A stretch of 64,000 nt of DNA from Aristolochia californica (taxonomy: Eukaryota > Streptophyta > Magnoliopsida > Piperales > Aristolochiaceae): NCBI GenBank assembly GCA_029961685.1, contig JARWKL010000001.1, forward strand, positions 30,206,295 through 30,270,294, written 5' to 3'. The notes under the pieces were generated by a model that was given only the letters and a program-made list of their open reading frames with translations, did not search any database and was not told where the DNA came from. Positions 27,571-38,311 of the stretch are shown in pieces. Positions within the stretch are counted from its first letter, which is position 1; each line of letters begins with the position of its first letter. Made by a program: the position numbers and the translations under genes.

Positions 27571-30500
27571 AGGGTAATATAGCCCGTTACGCATGATAAA
27601 TCACATTACAATCATCCATGATCGTTGGATCAGCTTTTTTATAGATGGGCAAAATAATGGCTGGTTTGACTCGGGTAAGTATCCACCGCACGTTCACTTG
27701 AGAATTTAATGAGCGTTTGTTATTCTTTTCAAAAGCTTTGGATCCATAGGTGATTTGCATCTTTAACATGTTTAAAACATGCATATCCATTTTTAAAGCA
27801 TGTGTGGAGGAAATCTCTTTCCTATAAAATTCCAAGCTGTTGGGGTTGAACTAGTGGAATTTCCCAAACTTGGACAACAAAACTTTTGTGTTCATTTGTT
27901 GTGTGTGAATAAATCTTCTTTACATACATTTGTTATTTTTAAAATTTTTTTGGTACTTGAACTCCAAAATTTTCATTTTGTTTTTATCTCTTTGCCTTTT
28001 TGGTTTACGGGATGAAGGGATAGCGAAAACTCAAAGTTTTGTTTTAAGAAAAAAGAGTACATGTAGAATGGAAATGCACTATCCACAAAACTAGGGAGAG
28101 ATAATTCCCAAGAGTTTCTTTAATTTTTAGGGATTGTAAGCTCTTCTTAGTTTTTATATATCAGGTTTTGCAATCGTCGGGAAAAAGGGGGAGGCAGGGA
28201 TTTTTAAGTGAGTCTCGACTCCCAATCCATAAGTCATTTATTAGTGTAATATAGCCCGTTATGCATGATAAATTACTTTACAATCATCCATGATCGTTGG
28301 GTCAGCTTTTTGTAGATGGGAAAAATAATGGCTTGCTTGACTCGGGTAAATGTCCCACCGCACGTTCACTTGAGAATTTTAATGAGCGTTTGTTATTCTC
28401 TTCAAAAGCTTTGGATCCATAGGTGATTTGCATCTTTAACTTGTTTAAAACATTCAAATCCATTTTTTATGCATGTGTGGAGGAAATCTCTTTCTTATAA
28501 AATTCCAAGTTGTTAGGGTTGAACTAGTGGAATTTTCCAAACTTGGACAACAAAACTTTTGTGTTCATTTGTGGTGTGTGAATAAATTTTCTTTAGTTAC
28601 ATTTGTTATTGTTTTAAATTTTTTTCCGTACATGAACTCTAAAATTTTCATTGTGTTGTGATCTATTTGCCTTTTTTGTTTACGGGATGAAGGGAGAGCG
28701 AAAACTCAAAGTTTTGACTTATGAAAAAAGTGTACATCTAAAATGAAAATGCACAGTGCACAATTGTAGAGTGAGATAATTCGAAAGAGTTTCTATAATT
28801 TTTAGGGATTGTAAGCTCTTCTTAGTTTTTATATATCAGGTTTTGCAATCGTCGGGAAAAAGGGGGAGGTAGGGATTTTTAATTGAGTCTTGACTCCCAA
28901 TCCATAAGTCATTTCTTAGGATAATATAGCCAGTTACGAATGATAAATCACTTTACAATCATCCATGATCGTTTGGTCAGCTTTTTGTAGATGGGCAAAA
29001 TAATGGCATTTTTGACTCGGGTAAATATCCCACCGCACTTTCCGTTGAGAATTTAATGTGCGTTTGTTATTCTCTTCAAAAGCTTTGGATGCATAGGTGA
29101 TTTGCATCTTTAACATGTTTAAAACATGCATATCCATTTTTAAAGGATGTGTGGAGGAAATCACTTTCCTATAAAATTCCAAGCTGTTGGGGTTGAACTA
29201 GTGGAATTTCCCAAACTTGGACAAAAAAACTTTTGTGTTCATTTGTGGTGTATGAATAAATTTTATTTACTTACATTTGTTATTATTTTAAATTTTTTCC
29301 GTAGTTGAACTCCAAAATTTTCATTTTGTTGTGATCTATTTGCCTTTTTGGTTTACGGGATGAAGGGAGATCGAAAACTCAAAGTTTTGTTTTAAGAAAA
29401 AAGAGTACATGTAGAATGGAAATGCACAATGCACAAACGTAGAGAGAGATAATTCCAAAGAGTTTCTGTAATTTTTAGGGATTGTAAGCTCTTCTTAGCT
29501 TTTATATATCAGGTTTTGCAATCGTCGGGTAAAAGGGGGAGGCAAGGATTTTTAATTGAGTCATGACTCCCAATCCATAAGTCATTTATTAGGGTAATAT
29601 ATCCCGTTACGCATGATAAATCACTTTACAATCATCCATGATCATTGGGTCAGGTTTTGTAGATGGGCAATATAATGGCTTGTTTGACTCGGGTAAATAT
29701 CCCACCGCACGTTCACTTGAGAATTTAATGAGCGTTTGTTATTCTCTTCAAAAGCTTTGGATCCATAGGTGATTCGCATCTTTAACATGTTTAAAACATG
29801 CAAATCCATTTTTTAAGCATATGTGGAGGAAATCTCTTACTTATAAAATTCCAAGCTGTTGGGGTTGAACTAGTGGAATTTCCTAAACTTGGACAACAAA
29901 ACATTTGTGTTCATTTGTGGTGTGTGAATAAATTTTCTTTACTTACAGTTGTTATTGTTATAATTTTTTTTTCGTGCATGAACTATAAAATTTTCATTTT
30001 GTTGTGATCTATTTGCCTTTTTGGTTTACGGGATGAAGGGAGAGCGAAAACTCAAAGTTTTGATTGATGAAAAAAGTGTATATCTAAAATGAAAATGAAC
30101 AGTTCACAAATGTAGAGCGAGATAATTCCAAAGAGTTTCTCTAATTTTTAGGGATTGTAAGCTCTTCTTAGTTTTTATATATCAGGTTTCGCAAATCGTT
30201 GGCAGAGATTTTTAACAGAGTCTTGACTCCCAAATCATAAGTCATTTCTTAGGGTAATATAGCCCGTTACGCATTATAAATCACATTACAATCATCCATG
30301 ATCGTTGGGTCAGCTTTTTGTAGATGTGCAAAATAATAGCTTGTTTGACTCGGGTAAATATCCACCACATGTTCAGTTGAGAATTAAATGAGCGTTTGTT
30401 ATTCTCTTCGAAAGCTTTGGATCCATAGGTGATTTGCATCTTTAACATGTTTAAAACATGCATATCCATTTTTAAAGCATGTGTGGAGGAAATCTCTTTC

Positions 30501-32271
30501 CGATAAAATTCCAAGCAGTTGGGGTTGAACTAGTGGAATTTCCCAAGCTTGGACAACAAAACTTTTGTGTTCATTAGTGGTGTGTGAATAAATTTTCTTT
30601 ACTTAAATTTGTTTTTGTTTTAAATTTTTTCCGTACTTGAACTCCAAAATTTTCATTTTGTTGTGATCCATTTGCCTTTTTGTTTTATGGGATGAAAGGA
30701 TAGCGAAAACTCAAAGTTTTGTTTGAAGAAAAAATAGCACATGTAGAATGGAAATGCACAATACACAAATGTAGAGAGAGATAATTCCAAAGAGCTTCTG
30801 AAATTTTTAGGGATTGTAAGCTCTTCTTAGTTTTTTTATATCAGGTTTTGCAATCATCGGAAAAAAAGGGGAGGCAGGGATTTTGAACTTAGTCTTGACA
30901 TCCAATCCATATGTGATTTATTCTGGTAATATACCCTGTTACGCATAATAAATCACTTTACAATCATCCATGATCGTTGGGTCAACTTTTTGTAGATGGG
31001 CAAAATAATGGCTTCTTTGACTCGGGTAAATATCCCACTGCACATTCACTTGAGAATTTAATGAGCATTTGCTATTCTCTTCAAAAGTTATGGATCCATA
31101 GGTGATTTGCATCTGAAACATGTTTAAAACATGCAAATCCATTTTTTAAGCATGTGTGAAGGAAATCTCTTGCTTATAAAATTCCAAGCTGTTAGGGTTG
31201 AACTAGTGGAATTTCCAAAACTTGGACAACAAAACTTTTTTGTTCATTTGTGGTGTGTGAATAATTTTTCTTTACTTACATTTGTTATTGTTTTAATTTT
31301 TTTTCCATACATGAGCTCTAAAATTTTCATTTTGTTGTAATTTATTTGCCTTTTTGGTTTACGAGATGAAGGGAGAGCGAAAACTCAAAGTTTTGATTTA
31401 TGAAAAAAGTGTACATCGAAAATAAAAATGCACAGTGCACAAATGTAGAGGGAGATAATTCCAAAGAGTTTCTATAATTTTTAGTGATTGTAAGCTCTTC
31501 TTAGTTTTTATATATCTGGTTTTGCAGTCGTCGGGAAAAAGGAGGAGGCAGGGATTTTTAACTGAGTCTTGACTCCCAATCCATAAGTCATTTCTTGGGG
31601 TAATATAGCTCTTTACGCATGATAAATCACTTTACAATCATCCACGATCGTTGGGTCAGCTTTTTGTCGATGGGCAAAATAATGGCTTGTTTGACTCCTG
31701 TAAATATCTCACCACACGTTCACTTCAGAATTTAATTAGCGTTTGTTATTCTCTTCAAAAGCTATGGATCCATACGTGATTTGCATCTTTAACATGTTTA
31801 AAACATGCAAATCCATTTTTTAAGCATGTGTGGAGGAGATCTCTTTCTTATAAAATTCCAAGTTGTTAGGGTTGAACTTCTGGAATTTCCCACACTTGGA
31901 AAAAAAAACGTTTTTGTTCATTTGTGGTGTGTGAATAAATTTTCTTTACTTACATTTGTTATTGTTTTAATTTTTTTTTCCATACATGAACTCTAAAATT
32001 TTCATTTTGTTGTAATTTATTTGCCTTTTTGGTTTTCGGGATGAAGGGAGAGCGAAAACTTCAAGTTTTGATTTGTGAAAAAAGTGTACATCTAAAATAA
32101 AAATCCACAGTGCACAAATGTAGAGCGAGATAATTCCAAAGAGTTTCTGTAATTTTTAGGGATTGTAAACTCTTCTTAGTTTTTATATATCAGGTTTTGC
32201 AATCGTCGGGAAAAAGGGGGAGGCATGGATTTTTAACTGAGTCTTGACTCCCAATCCATAAGTCATTTCTT
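27571..32271. repeat. Satellite segment 4: units 42-48, diverged relatives of the a-h HOR
   Basis: Each unit matches one type of the HOR further right, in the same order but with many private differences. Unit 42 resembles c (GTTGGATCAGC). Unit 43 resembles d and leads into CCAGTTACG. Unit 44 is e (GGATGTGTGG, AAATCACTTTCC, CCGTAGTTG, GGGAGATCG). Unit 45 has the front of h (GAGTCATGACTCC, CAGGTTTTGTAG). Unit 46 is f-like (TTTTTTTATATCA, ATATGTGATTTATT). Unit 47 has the front of g (GCTTCTTTGACTC). Unit 48 has the back of g (CCATACGTG, TTGGAAAAAAAAACG). I infer an older copy of the HOR. Confidence 0.7.
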
Positions 32272-33109
32272 AGGGTAATATATCCCGTTACGCATGATAA
32301 ATCACTTTACAATCATTCACGATCGTTGGGTCAGCTTTTTGTAGATGGGCAAAATAATGACTTGTTTGACTCGGGTAACTATCCCACCGTACGTTCACTT
32401 GAGAATTTAATGAGCGTTTGTTATTCTCTTCAAAAGCTATGGATCCATAGGTGATTTGCATCTTTAACATGTTTAAAACATGCAAATCTATTTTTTAAGC
32501 ATGTGTGGAGGAAATCTCTTTCCTATAAAATTCCAAGTTGTTGGGGTTGAACTAGTGGAATTTCCCAAACTTGGACAAGAAAACTTTTGTGTTCATTTGT
32601 GGCGTGTGAATAAATTTTCTTTACTTACATTTGTTATTGTTTTAAATTTTTTCCGTACTTGAACTCCATAATTTTCATTTTCTTGTGATCTATTTGCCTT
32701 TTTGGTTTACGGGATGAAGGGAGAGCGAAAACTCAAAGTTTTGTTTTATGAAAAAACTGTACATCTAAAATAAAACTGCACAGTGCACAAATGTAGAGAG
32801 AGATAATTCCAAAGATTTTCTATAATTTTTAGGGATTGTAAACTCTTCTTAGTTTTTATATATCAGGTTTTGCAATCGTCGGGAAAAAGGGGGAGGCATG
32901 GATTTTTAACTGAGCCTTGACTCCCAATCCATAAGTCATTTCTTAGGGTAATATATCCCGTTACACATGATAAATCACTTTACAATCATCCATGATCGTT
33001 GGGTCAGGGTTTTGTAGATGGCCAAAATAATGGCTTGTTTCACTCGGGTAAATATCCCACCGCACGTTCACTTGAGAATTTAATGAGCGTTTGTTATTCT
33101 CTTCAAAAG

Positions 33110-33123
33110 CTATGGATCCATAG
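33110..33123. other. 14-bp palindrome containing the BamHI site (representative unit 50)
   Basis: CTATGGATCCATAG is its own reverse complement. It is present in full in the units that have A before TGG, for example units 12, 13, 18, 19, 49-50 and 66-67. Other units read CTTTGGATCCATAG, which keeps only the central ATGGATCCAT-like core imperfectly. It sits about one quarter of the way into the unit. No function is claimed. Confidence 0.8.
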
Positions 33124-33140
33124 GTGATTTGCATCTTTAA

Positions 33141-33155
33141 CATGTTTAAAACATG
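33141..33155. other. Inverted repeat CATGTTT-A-AAACATG (representative unit 50)
   Basis: Two perfect 7-bp arms around one central base, starting 18 bp after the BamHI palindrome. It is present in most units. Exceptions include type c (CAAGTTT left arm) and type d (CATTTTT left arm), so two whole unit classes of the HOR have lost one arm. Dyad symmetry of this kind could be a protein-binding site, but nothing in the sequence proves binding. Confidence 0.75.
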
Positions 33156-33283
33156 CAAATCCATTTTTTAAGCATGTGTGGAGGAAATCTCTTTCTTATA
33201 ACATTCCTAGCTGTTAGGGTTGAACTAGTGGAATTTCCCAAACTTGGACAACAAAACTTTTGTGTTCATTTGTGGTGTGTGAA

Positions 33284-33360
33284 TAAATTTTCTTTACTTA
33301 CATTTGTTACTGTTTTAAATTTTTTTCCGTACATGAACTCTAAAATTTTCATTTTGTTGT
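33284..33360. other. T-rich block within the unit (representative unit 50)
   Basis: About 75 bases dominated by T runs, ending in CTAAAATTTTCATTTTGTTG. It is present in all units. The T-run length before CCGTAC differs between classes (usually six or seven T) and accounts for much of the one-base variation in unit length. I see no promoter or gene signal in it. Confidence 0.6.
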
Positions 33361-33450
33361 GATCTATTTGCCTTTTTGTTTTACGGGATGAAGGGAGAGC
33401 GAAAACTCAAAGTTTTGATTTATGAAAAAAGTGTACATGTAAAATGAAAA

Positions 33451-33461
33451 TGCACAGTGCA
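33451..33461. other. Short dyad TGCAC-A-GTGCA (representative unit 50)
   Basis: Five-base arms with one central base. It occurs in units whose tail reads ATGAAAATGCACAGTGCAC. The other tail class reads GGAAATGCACAATGCAC, with the symmetry broken at one base. It is useful mainly as a marker of tail class. Confidence 0.6.
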
Positions 33462-34964
33462 CAAATCTAGAGCGAGATAATTCCAAAGAGTTTCTGTAAC
33501 TTTTAGGGATTGTAAGCTCTTCTTAGTTTTTATATATCAGGTTTTACAATCGTCGGGAAAAAGGACGAGGCATGGATTTTTAACTGAGTCTTGACTCCCA
33601 ATCCATAAGTCATTTCTTAGGGTAATATAGGCCGTTACGCATGATAAATCACATTACAATCATTCATGATCGTTGGATCAGCTTTTTGTAGATGGGCAAA
33701 ATAATGGCTTGTTTGACTCGGGTAAATATGCACCGCACTTTCAGTTGAGAATTTAATGAGCGTTTGTTATTCTCTTCAAAAGCTTTGGATCCATAGGTGA
33801 TTTGCATCTTTAACAAGTTTAAAACATGCATATCCATTTTTAATGCATGTGTGGAGGAAATCTCTTTCCTATAAAATTCCAAGCCGTTGGGGTTGAAATA
33901 GTGGAATTTCCCAAACTTGGACAACTAAACTTTTGTGTTCATTTGTGGTGTGTGAATAAATTTTCTTTATGTACATTTGTTATTGTTTGAAATTTTTTCC
34001 GTTCTTGAACACCAAAATTTTCATTTTGTTGTGATCCATTTGCCTTTTTGGTTTACGGGATGAAGGGAGAGCGAAAACTCAAAGTTTTGTTTTAAGAAAA
34101 AAGAGTACATGTAGAAAGGAAATGCACAATGCACTAATGTAGAGAGAGATAATTGCAAAGAGTTTCTGTAATATTTAGGGATTGTAAGCTCTTTTTAGTT
34201 TTTATATATCAGGTTTTGCAATCGTCGGGAAAAAGGGGGAAGCAGGGATTTTTAATTGAGTCTTGACTCCCAATCCGTATGTGTTTTATTATGGTAATAT
34301 AGCCCGTTACGCATGATAAATCACTTTACAATCATCCATGATCGTTGGGTCAGTGTTTTGTAGATGGGCAACATAATGGCTTGTTTGACTCGGGTAAATA
34401 TCCCACCGCACGTTCACTTGAGAATTTAATGAGCGTTTGTGATTCTTTTCAAAAGCTATGGATCCATAGGTGATTTGCATCTTTAACATTTTTAAAACAT
34501 GCAAATCCATTTTTTAAGCATGTGTGGAGGAAATCTCTTTCTTATAAAATTCCAAGCAGTTAGGGTTGAACTATTGGAATTTCCCAAATTTGGACAACAA
34601 AACTTTTGTGTTCATTTGTGGTGTGTGAATAAATTTTCTTTACTTACATTTGTTATTGTTTTAAATTTTTTTCAATACATGAACTCTAAAATTTTCATTT
34701 TGTTGTGATCTATTTGCCTTTTTGGTTTACGGGATGAAGGGAGAGCGAAACCTCAAAGTTTTGATTTATGAAAAAAGTGTACATCTAAAATGAAAATGCA
34801 CAATGCACAAATGTAGAGCGAGATAATTCCAAAGAGTTTCTATAATTTTTAGGGATTGTAAGCTCTTCTTAGTTTTTATATATCAGGTTTTCCAATCGTC
34901 GGGAAAAAGGGGGAGGCAGGGATTTTTAACTGAGTCCTGACTCCCAATCCATAAGTCATTTCTT

Positions 34965-35641
34965 AGGATAATATAGCCAGTTACGCATGATAAATCAGTT
35001 TACAATCATCCATGGTCGTTGGGCCAGCTTTTTGTAGATGGGCAAAATAATGGCATTTTTGACTCGGGTAAATATCCCACCACACTTTCAGTTGAGAATT
35101 TAATGTGTGTTTGTTATTCTCTTCAAAAGCTTTGGATCCATTAGTGATTTGCATCTTTAACATGTTTAAAACATGCATATCCATTTTTAAAGGATGTGTG
35201 GAGGAAATCTTTTTCTAATAAAATTCGAAGCTGTTAGGGTTGAACTTGTCGAATTTCCCAAACTTGCACAACAAAACTTTTGTGTACATTTGTGGTGTGT
35301 AAATAAATTTTCTTTACTTACATTTGTTATTGTTTTAAATTTTTTTCCGTCCATGAACTCTAAAATTTTCATTTTGTTGTGATCTATTTGCCTTTTTGGT
35401 GTACGGGATGAAGGGAGAGCGAATACTCAAAGTTTTGTTTTTAGAAAAAAGAGTACATGTAGAATGGAAATGCACAATCCAAAAACGTAGAGAGAGATAA
35501 TTCCATAGAGTTTCTGTAATTTTTATTGATTGTAAGCTCTTCTTTGTTTTTATAGATAAGGTTTTGCAATCGTTGGGAAAAAGGGGGAGGCAGGGATGTT
35601 TTTTTAACTGAGTCTTGACTCCCAATCCATAAGTCATTTCT
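34965..35641. repeat. Chimeric unit e/h (unit 53)
   Basis: The left part is type e: CCAGTTACG, CCATGGTCG, ATGGCATTTTTGAC, TTAATGTGTG and the distinctive AAAGGATGTG at about 35190-35198. From about 35209 it is type h: CTTTTTCTAATAAAATTCG, then GTCGAATTTCCC, TGTGTACATTTG, CCGTCCATG, GGTGTACGGG, GCGAATACTC and TTTATTGATTG. The switch lies within roughly 35198-35210. In the complete block at 43703 these two halves belong to neighbouring units 70 and 71, so the chimera removes one unit length. Confidence 0.85.
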
Positions 35642-36313
35642 TAGGGTAATATTTCCCATTACGCATGATAAATCACATTACAATCATCCATGATCGTTGG
35701 GTCAGCTTTTTGTAGATGGGCAAAATAATGGCTTTTTTGACTCGGGTAAATATCCACCGCACGTTTATTTGAGAATTTAATGAGCGTTTGTTATTCTCTT
35801 CAAAAGCTTTGGATCCATAGGTGATTTGCATCTTTAACATGTTTAAAACGTGTATATCCATTTTTAAAGCATGAGTGGAGGAAATCTCTTTCCTATAAAA
35901 TTCTAAGCTGTTGGGGTTGAACTAGTGGAATTTCCCAAACTTGGACAACAAATTTTTGTGTTCATCTGTGGTGTGTGAATAAATTTTTTTTACTTACATT
36001 TGTTATTGTTTTAATTTTTTTCCGTACTTGAACTCCAAAATGTTTATTTTGTTGTGATCTATTTGCCTTTTTGGTTTACGGGATGAAGGGAGAGCGAAAA
36101 CTAAAAGTTTTGTTTTAGGACAAAAGAGTACATGTAGAATGGAAATCCACAATGCACAAATGTAGAGAGAGATAATTCCATAGAGTTTCTGTAATTTTTA
36201 GGGATTGTAAGCTCTTCTTAGTTTTTTTATATCAAGTTTTGCAATCGTCGGGAAAAAGGGGGAGGCATGGATTTTTAACTAAGTCTTGACTCCAAAGGCA
36301 TATGTGATTTATT

Positions 36314-36964
36314 ATGGTAATATAGCCCGTTATGTATGATAAATCACTTTACAATCATTCATGATCGTTGGGTCAGCTTTTTGTAGATGGGCAAAATAAT
36401 GACTTGTTTGACTCGGGTAAATATCCCACCGTACGTTCACTTGAGAATTTAATGAGCTATGGATCCATAGGTGATTTGCATCTTTAACATGTTTAAAACA
36501 TGCAAATCTATTTTTTAAGCATGTGTGGAGGAAATCTCTTTCCTATAAAATTCCAAGCTGTTGGGGTTGAACTAGTGGAATTTCCCAAACTTGGACAAGA
36601 AAACTTTTGTGTTCATTTGTGGTGTGTGAATGAATTTTCTTTACTTACATTTGTTATTGTTTTAAATTTTTTCCGTACTTGAACTCCATAATTTTCATTT
36701 TCTTGTGATCTATTTGCCTTTTTGGTTTACGGGATGAAGGGAGAGCGAAAACTGAAGGTTTTGTTTTATGAAAAAACTGTACATCTAAAATAAAAATGCA
36801 CAGTGCACAAATGTAGAGAGAGATAATTCCAAAGAGTTTCTATAATTTTTAGGGATTGTAAACTCTTCTTAGTTTTTATATATCAGGTTTTGCAATCATC
36901 GAGAAAAAGGGGGAGGCATGGATTTTTAACTGAGTCTTGACTCCCAATCCATAAGTCATTTCTT
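36314..36964. repeat. Chimeric unit g/a with ~22-bp internal deletion (unit 55)
   Basis: The unit begins like type g (TTATTATGGTAATATAG, CCGTTATGTATG). By about 36357 it reads as type a (CATTCATG, then AATGACTTG and CCGTACG). The switch lies in about 36340-36357. The stretch between TTAATGAGC and TATGGATCC is missing about 22 bases relative to unit 59, which is why the site-to-site distance is 650 bp. The deleted segment is bounded by AGC on both sides in the intact unit, so a microhomology-type loss is likely. Confidence 0.8.
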
Positions 36965-37634
36965 AGGGTAATATATCCCGTTACACATGATAAATCACTT
37001 TACAATAATCCATGATCGTTGGGTCAGGGTTTTGTAGATGGCCAAAATAATGGCTTGTTTGACTCGGGTAAATATCCCACCGCACGTTCACTTGAGAATT
37101 TAATGAGCGTTTGTTATTCTTTTCAAAAGCTATGGATCCATAGGTGATTTGCATCTTTAACATGTTTAAAACATGCAAATCCATTTTTTAAGCATGTGTG
37201 GAGGAAATCTCTTTCTTATAACATTCCTAGCTGTTAGGGTTGAACTAGTGGAATTTCCCAAACTTGGACACCAAAACTTTTGTGTTCATTTGTGGTGTGT
37301 GAATAAATTTTCTTTACTTACATTTGTTATTGTTTTAAATTTTCCGTACATGAACTCTAAAATTTTCATTTTGTTGTGATCTATTTGCCTTTTTGTTTTA
37401 CGGGATGAAGGGAGAGCGAAAACTCAAAGTTTTGATTTAAGAAAAAAGTGTACATCCAAAATGAAAATGCACAGTGCACAAATGTAGAGCGAGATAATTC
37501 CAAAGAGTTTCTATAATTTTTAGGGATTGTAAGCTGCTCTTAGTTTTTATATATCAGGTTTTACAATCGTTGGGAAAAAGGACGAGGCAGGGATTTTTAA
37601 CTGAGTCTTGACTCCCAATCCAAAAGTCATTTCT

Positions 37635-38311
37635 TAGGGTAATATAGGCCGTTACGCATAATAAATCACATTACAATCATCCATGATCGTTGGATCAGCT
37701 TTTTGTAGATGGGCAAAATAATGGCTTGTTTGACTCGGGTAAATATGCACCGCACGTTCAGTTGAGAATTTAATGAGCGTTTGTTATTCTCTTCAAAAGC
37801 TTTGGATCCATAGGTGATTTGCATCTTTAACAAGTTTAAAACATGCATATCCATTTTTAAGGCATGTGTGGAGGAAATCTCTTTCCTATAAAATTCCAAG
37901 CTGTTGGGGTTGAACTAGTGGAATTTCCCAAACTTGGACAACTAAACTTTTGAGTTCATTTGTGGTGTGTGAATAAATTTTCTTTACGTACATTTGTTAT
38001 TGTTTTAAATTTTTTTCCGTCCATGAACTCTAAAATTTTCATTTTGTTGTGATCTATTTGGCTTTTTGGTGTACGGGATGAAGGGAGAGTGAATACTCAA
38101 TGTTTTGTTTTTAGAAAAAAGAGTACATGTAGAATGGAAATGCATAATCCAAAAACGTAGAGAGAGATAATTCCATAGAGTTTATGTAATTTTTATTGAT
38201 TGTAAGCTCTTCTTTGTTTTTATAGATAAGGTTTTGCAATCGTCGGGAAAAAGGGGGAGGCAGGGATGTTTTTTTAACTAAGTCTTGACGCCCAATCCAT
38301 AAGTCATTTCT
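37635..38311. repeat. Chimeric unit c/h (unit 57)
   Basis: The left part is type c: GGCCGTTACG, GGATCAGC, AAATATGCACC, ACAAGTTTAAA, ACAACTAAAC and TTTACGTACATTTG, ending near 37990. From about 38006 it is type h: TTTTAAATTTTTTTCC, CCGTCCATGAACTC, GGTGTACGGG, GTGAATACTC and TTTATTGATTG. The crossover falls in the shared sequence at about 37990-38006. It joins c directly to the back of h, which accounts exactly for the absence of d and e from this block. Confidence 0.88.

Larger units (their letters stand above)
32272..36313. repeat. HOR block 1: units 49-54 (a b c d e/h f)
   Basis: Six units start near 32272, 32945, 33618, 34291, 34965 and 35642. The types are named from diagnostic variants shared with later blocks: a (AATGACTTG, CCGTACG, GGACAAGAAAAC), b (CAGGGTTTTGTAG, GATGGCCAAAA, CATTCCTAGCTG), c (GGCCGTTACG, GGATCAGC, ACAACTAAAC), d (CAGTGTTTTG, GTGATTCTTTTC, GAACTATTGG), an e/h chimera, and f (TTTCCCATTACG, CAAATTTTTGTG). 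Compared with the eight-unit block at 43703 it lacks one unit between e and f, and lacks g at its end. Confidence 0.85.

Noticed and set aside
35580..35615. Poly(T) expansion (GATGTTTTTTTAAC) as a terminator
   Set aside because: It is a type-specific variant at h-to-f boundaries (also near 38270, 42310 and 47700), with no hairpin before it and no gene upstream.
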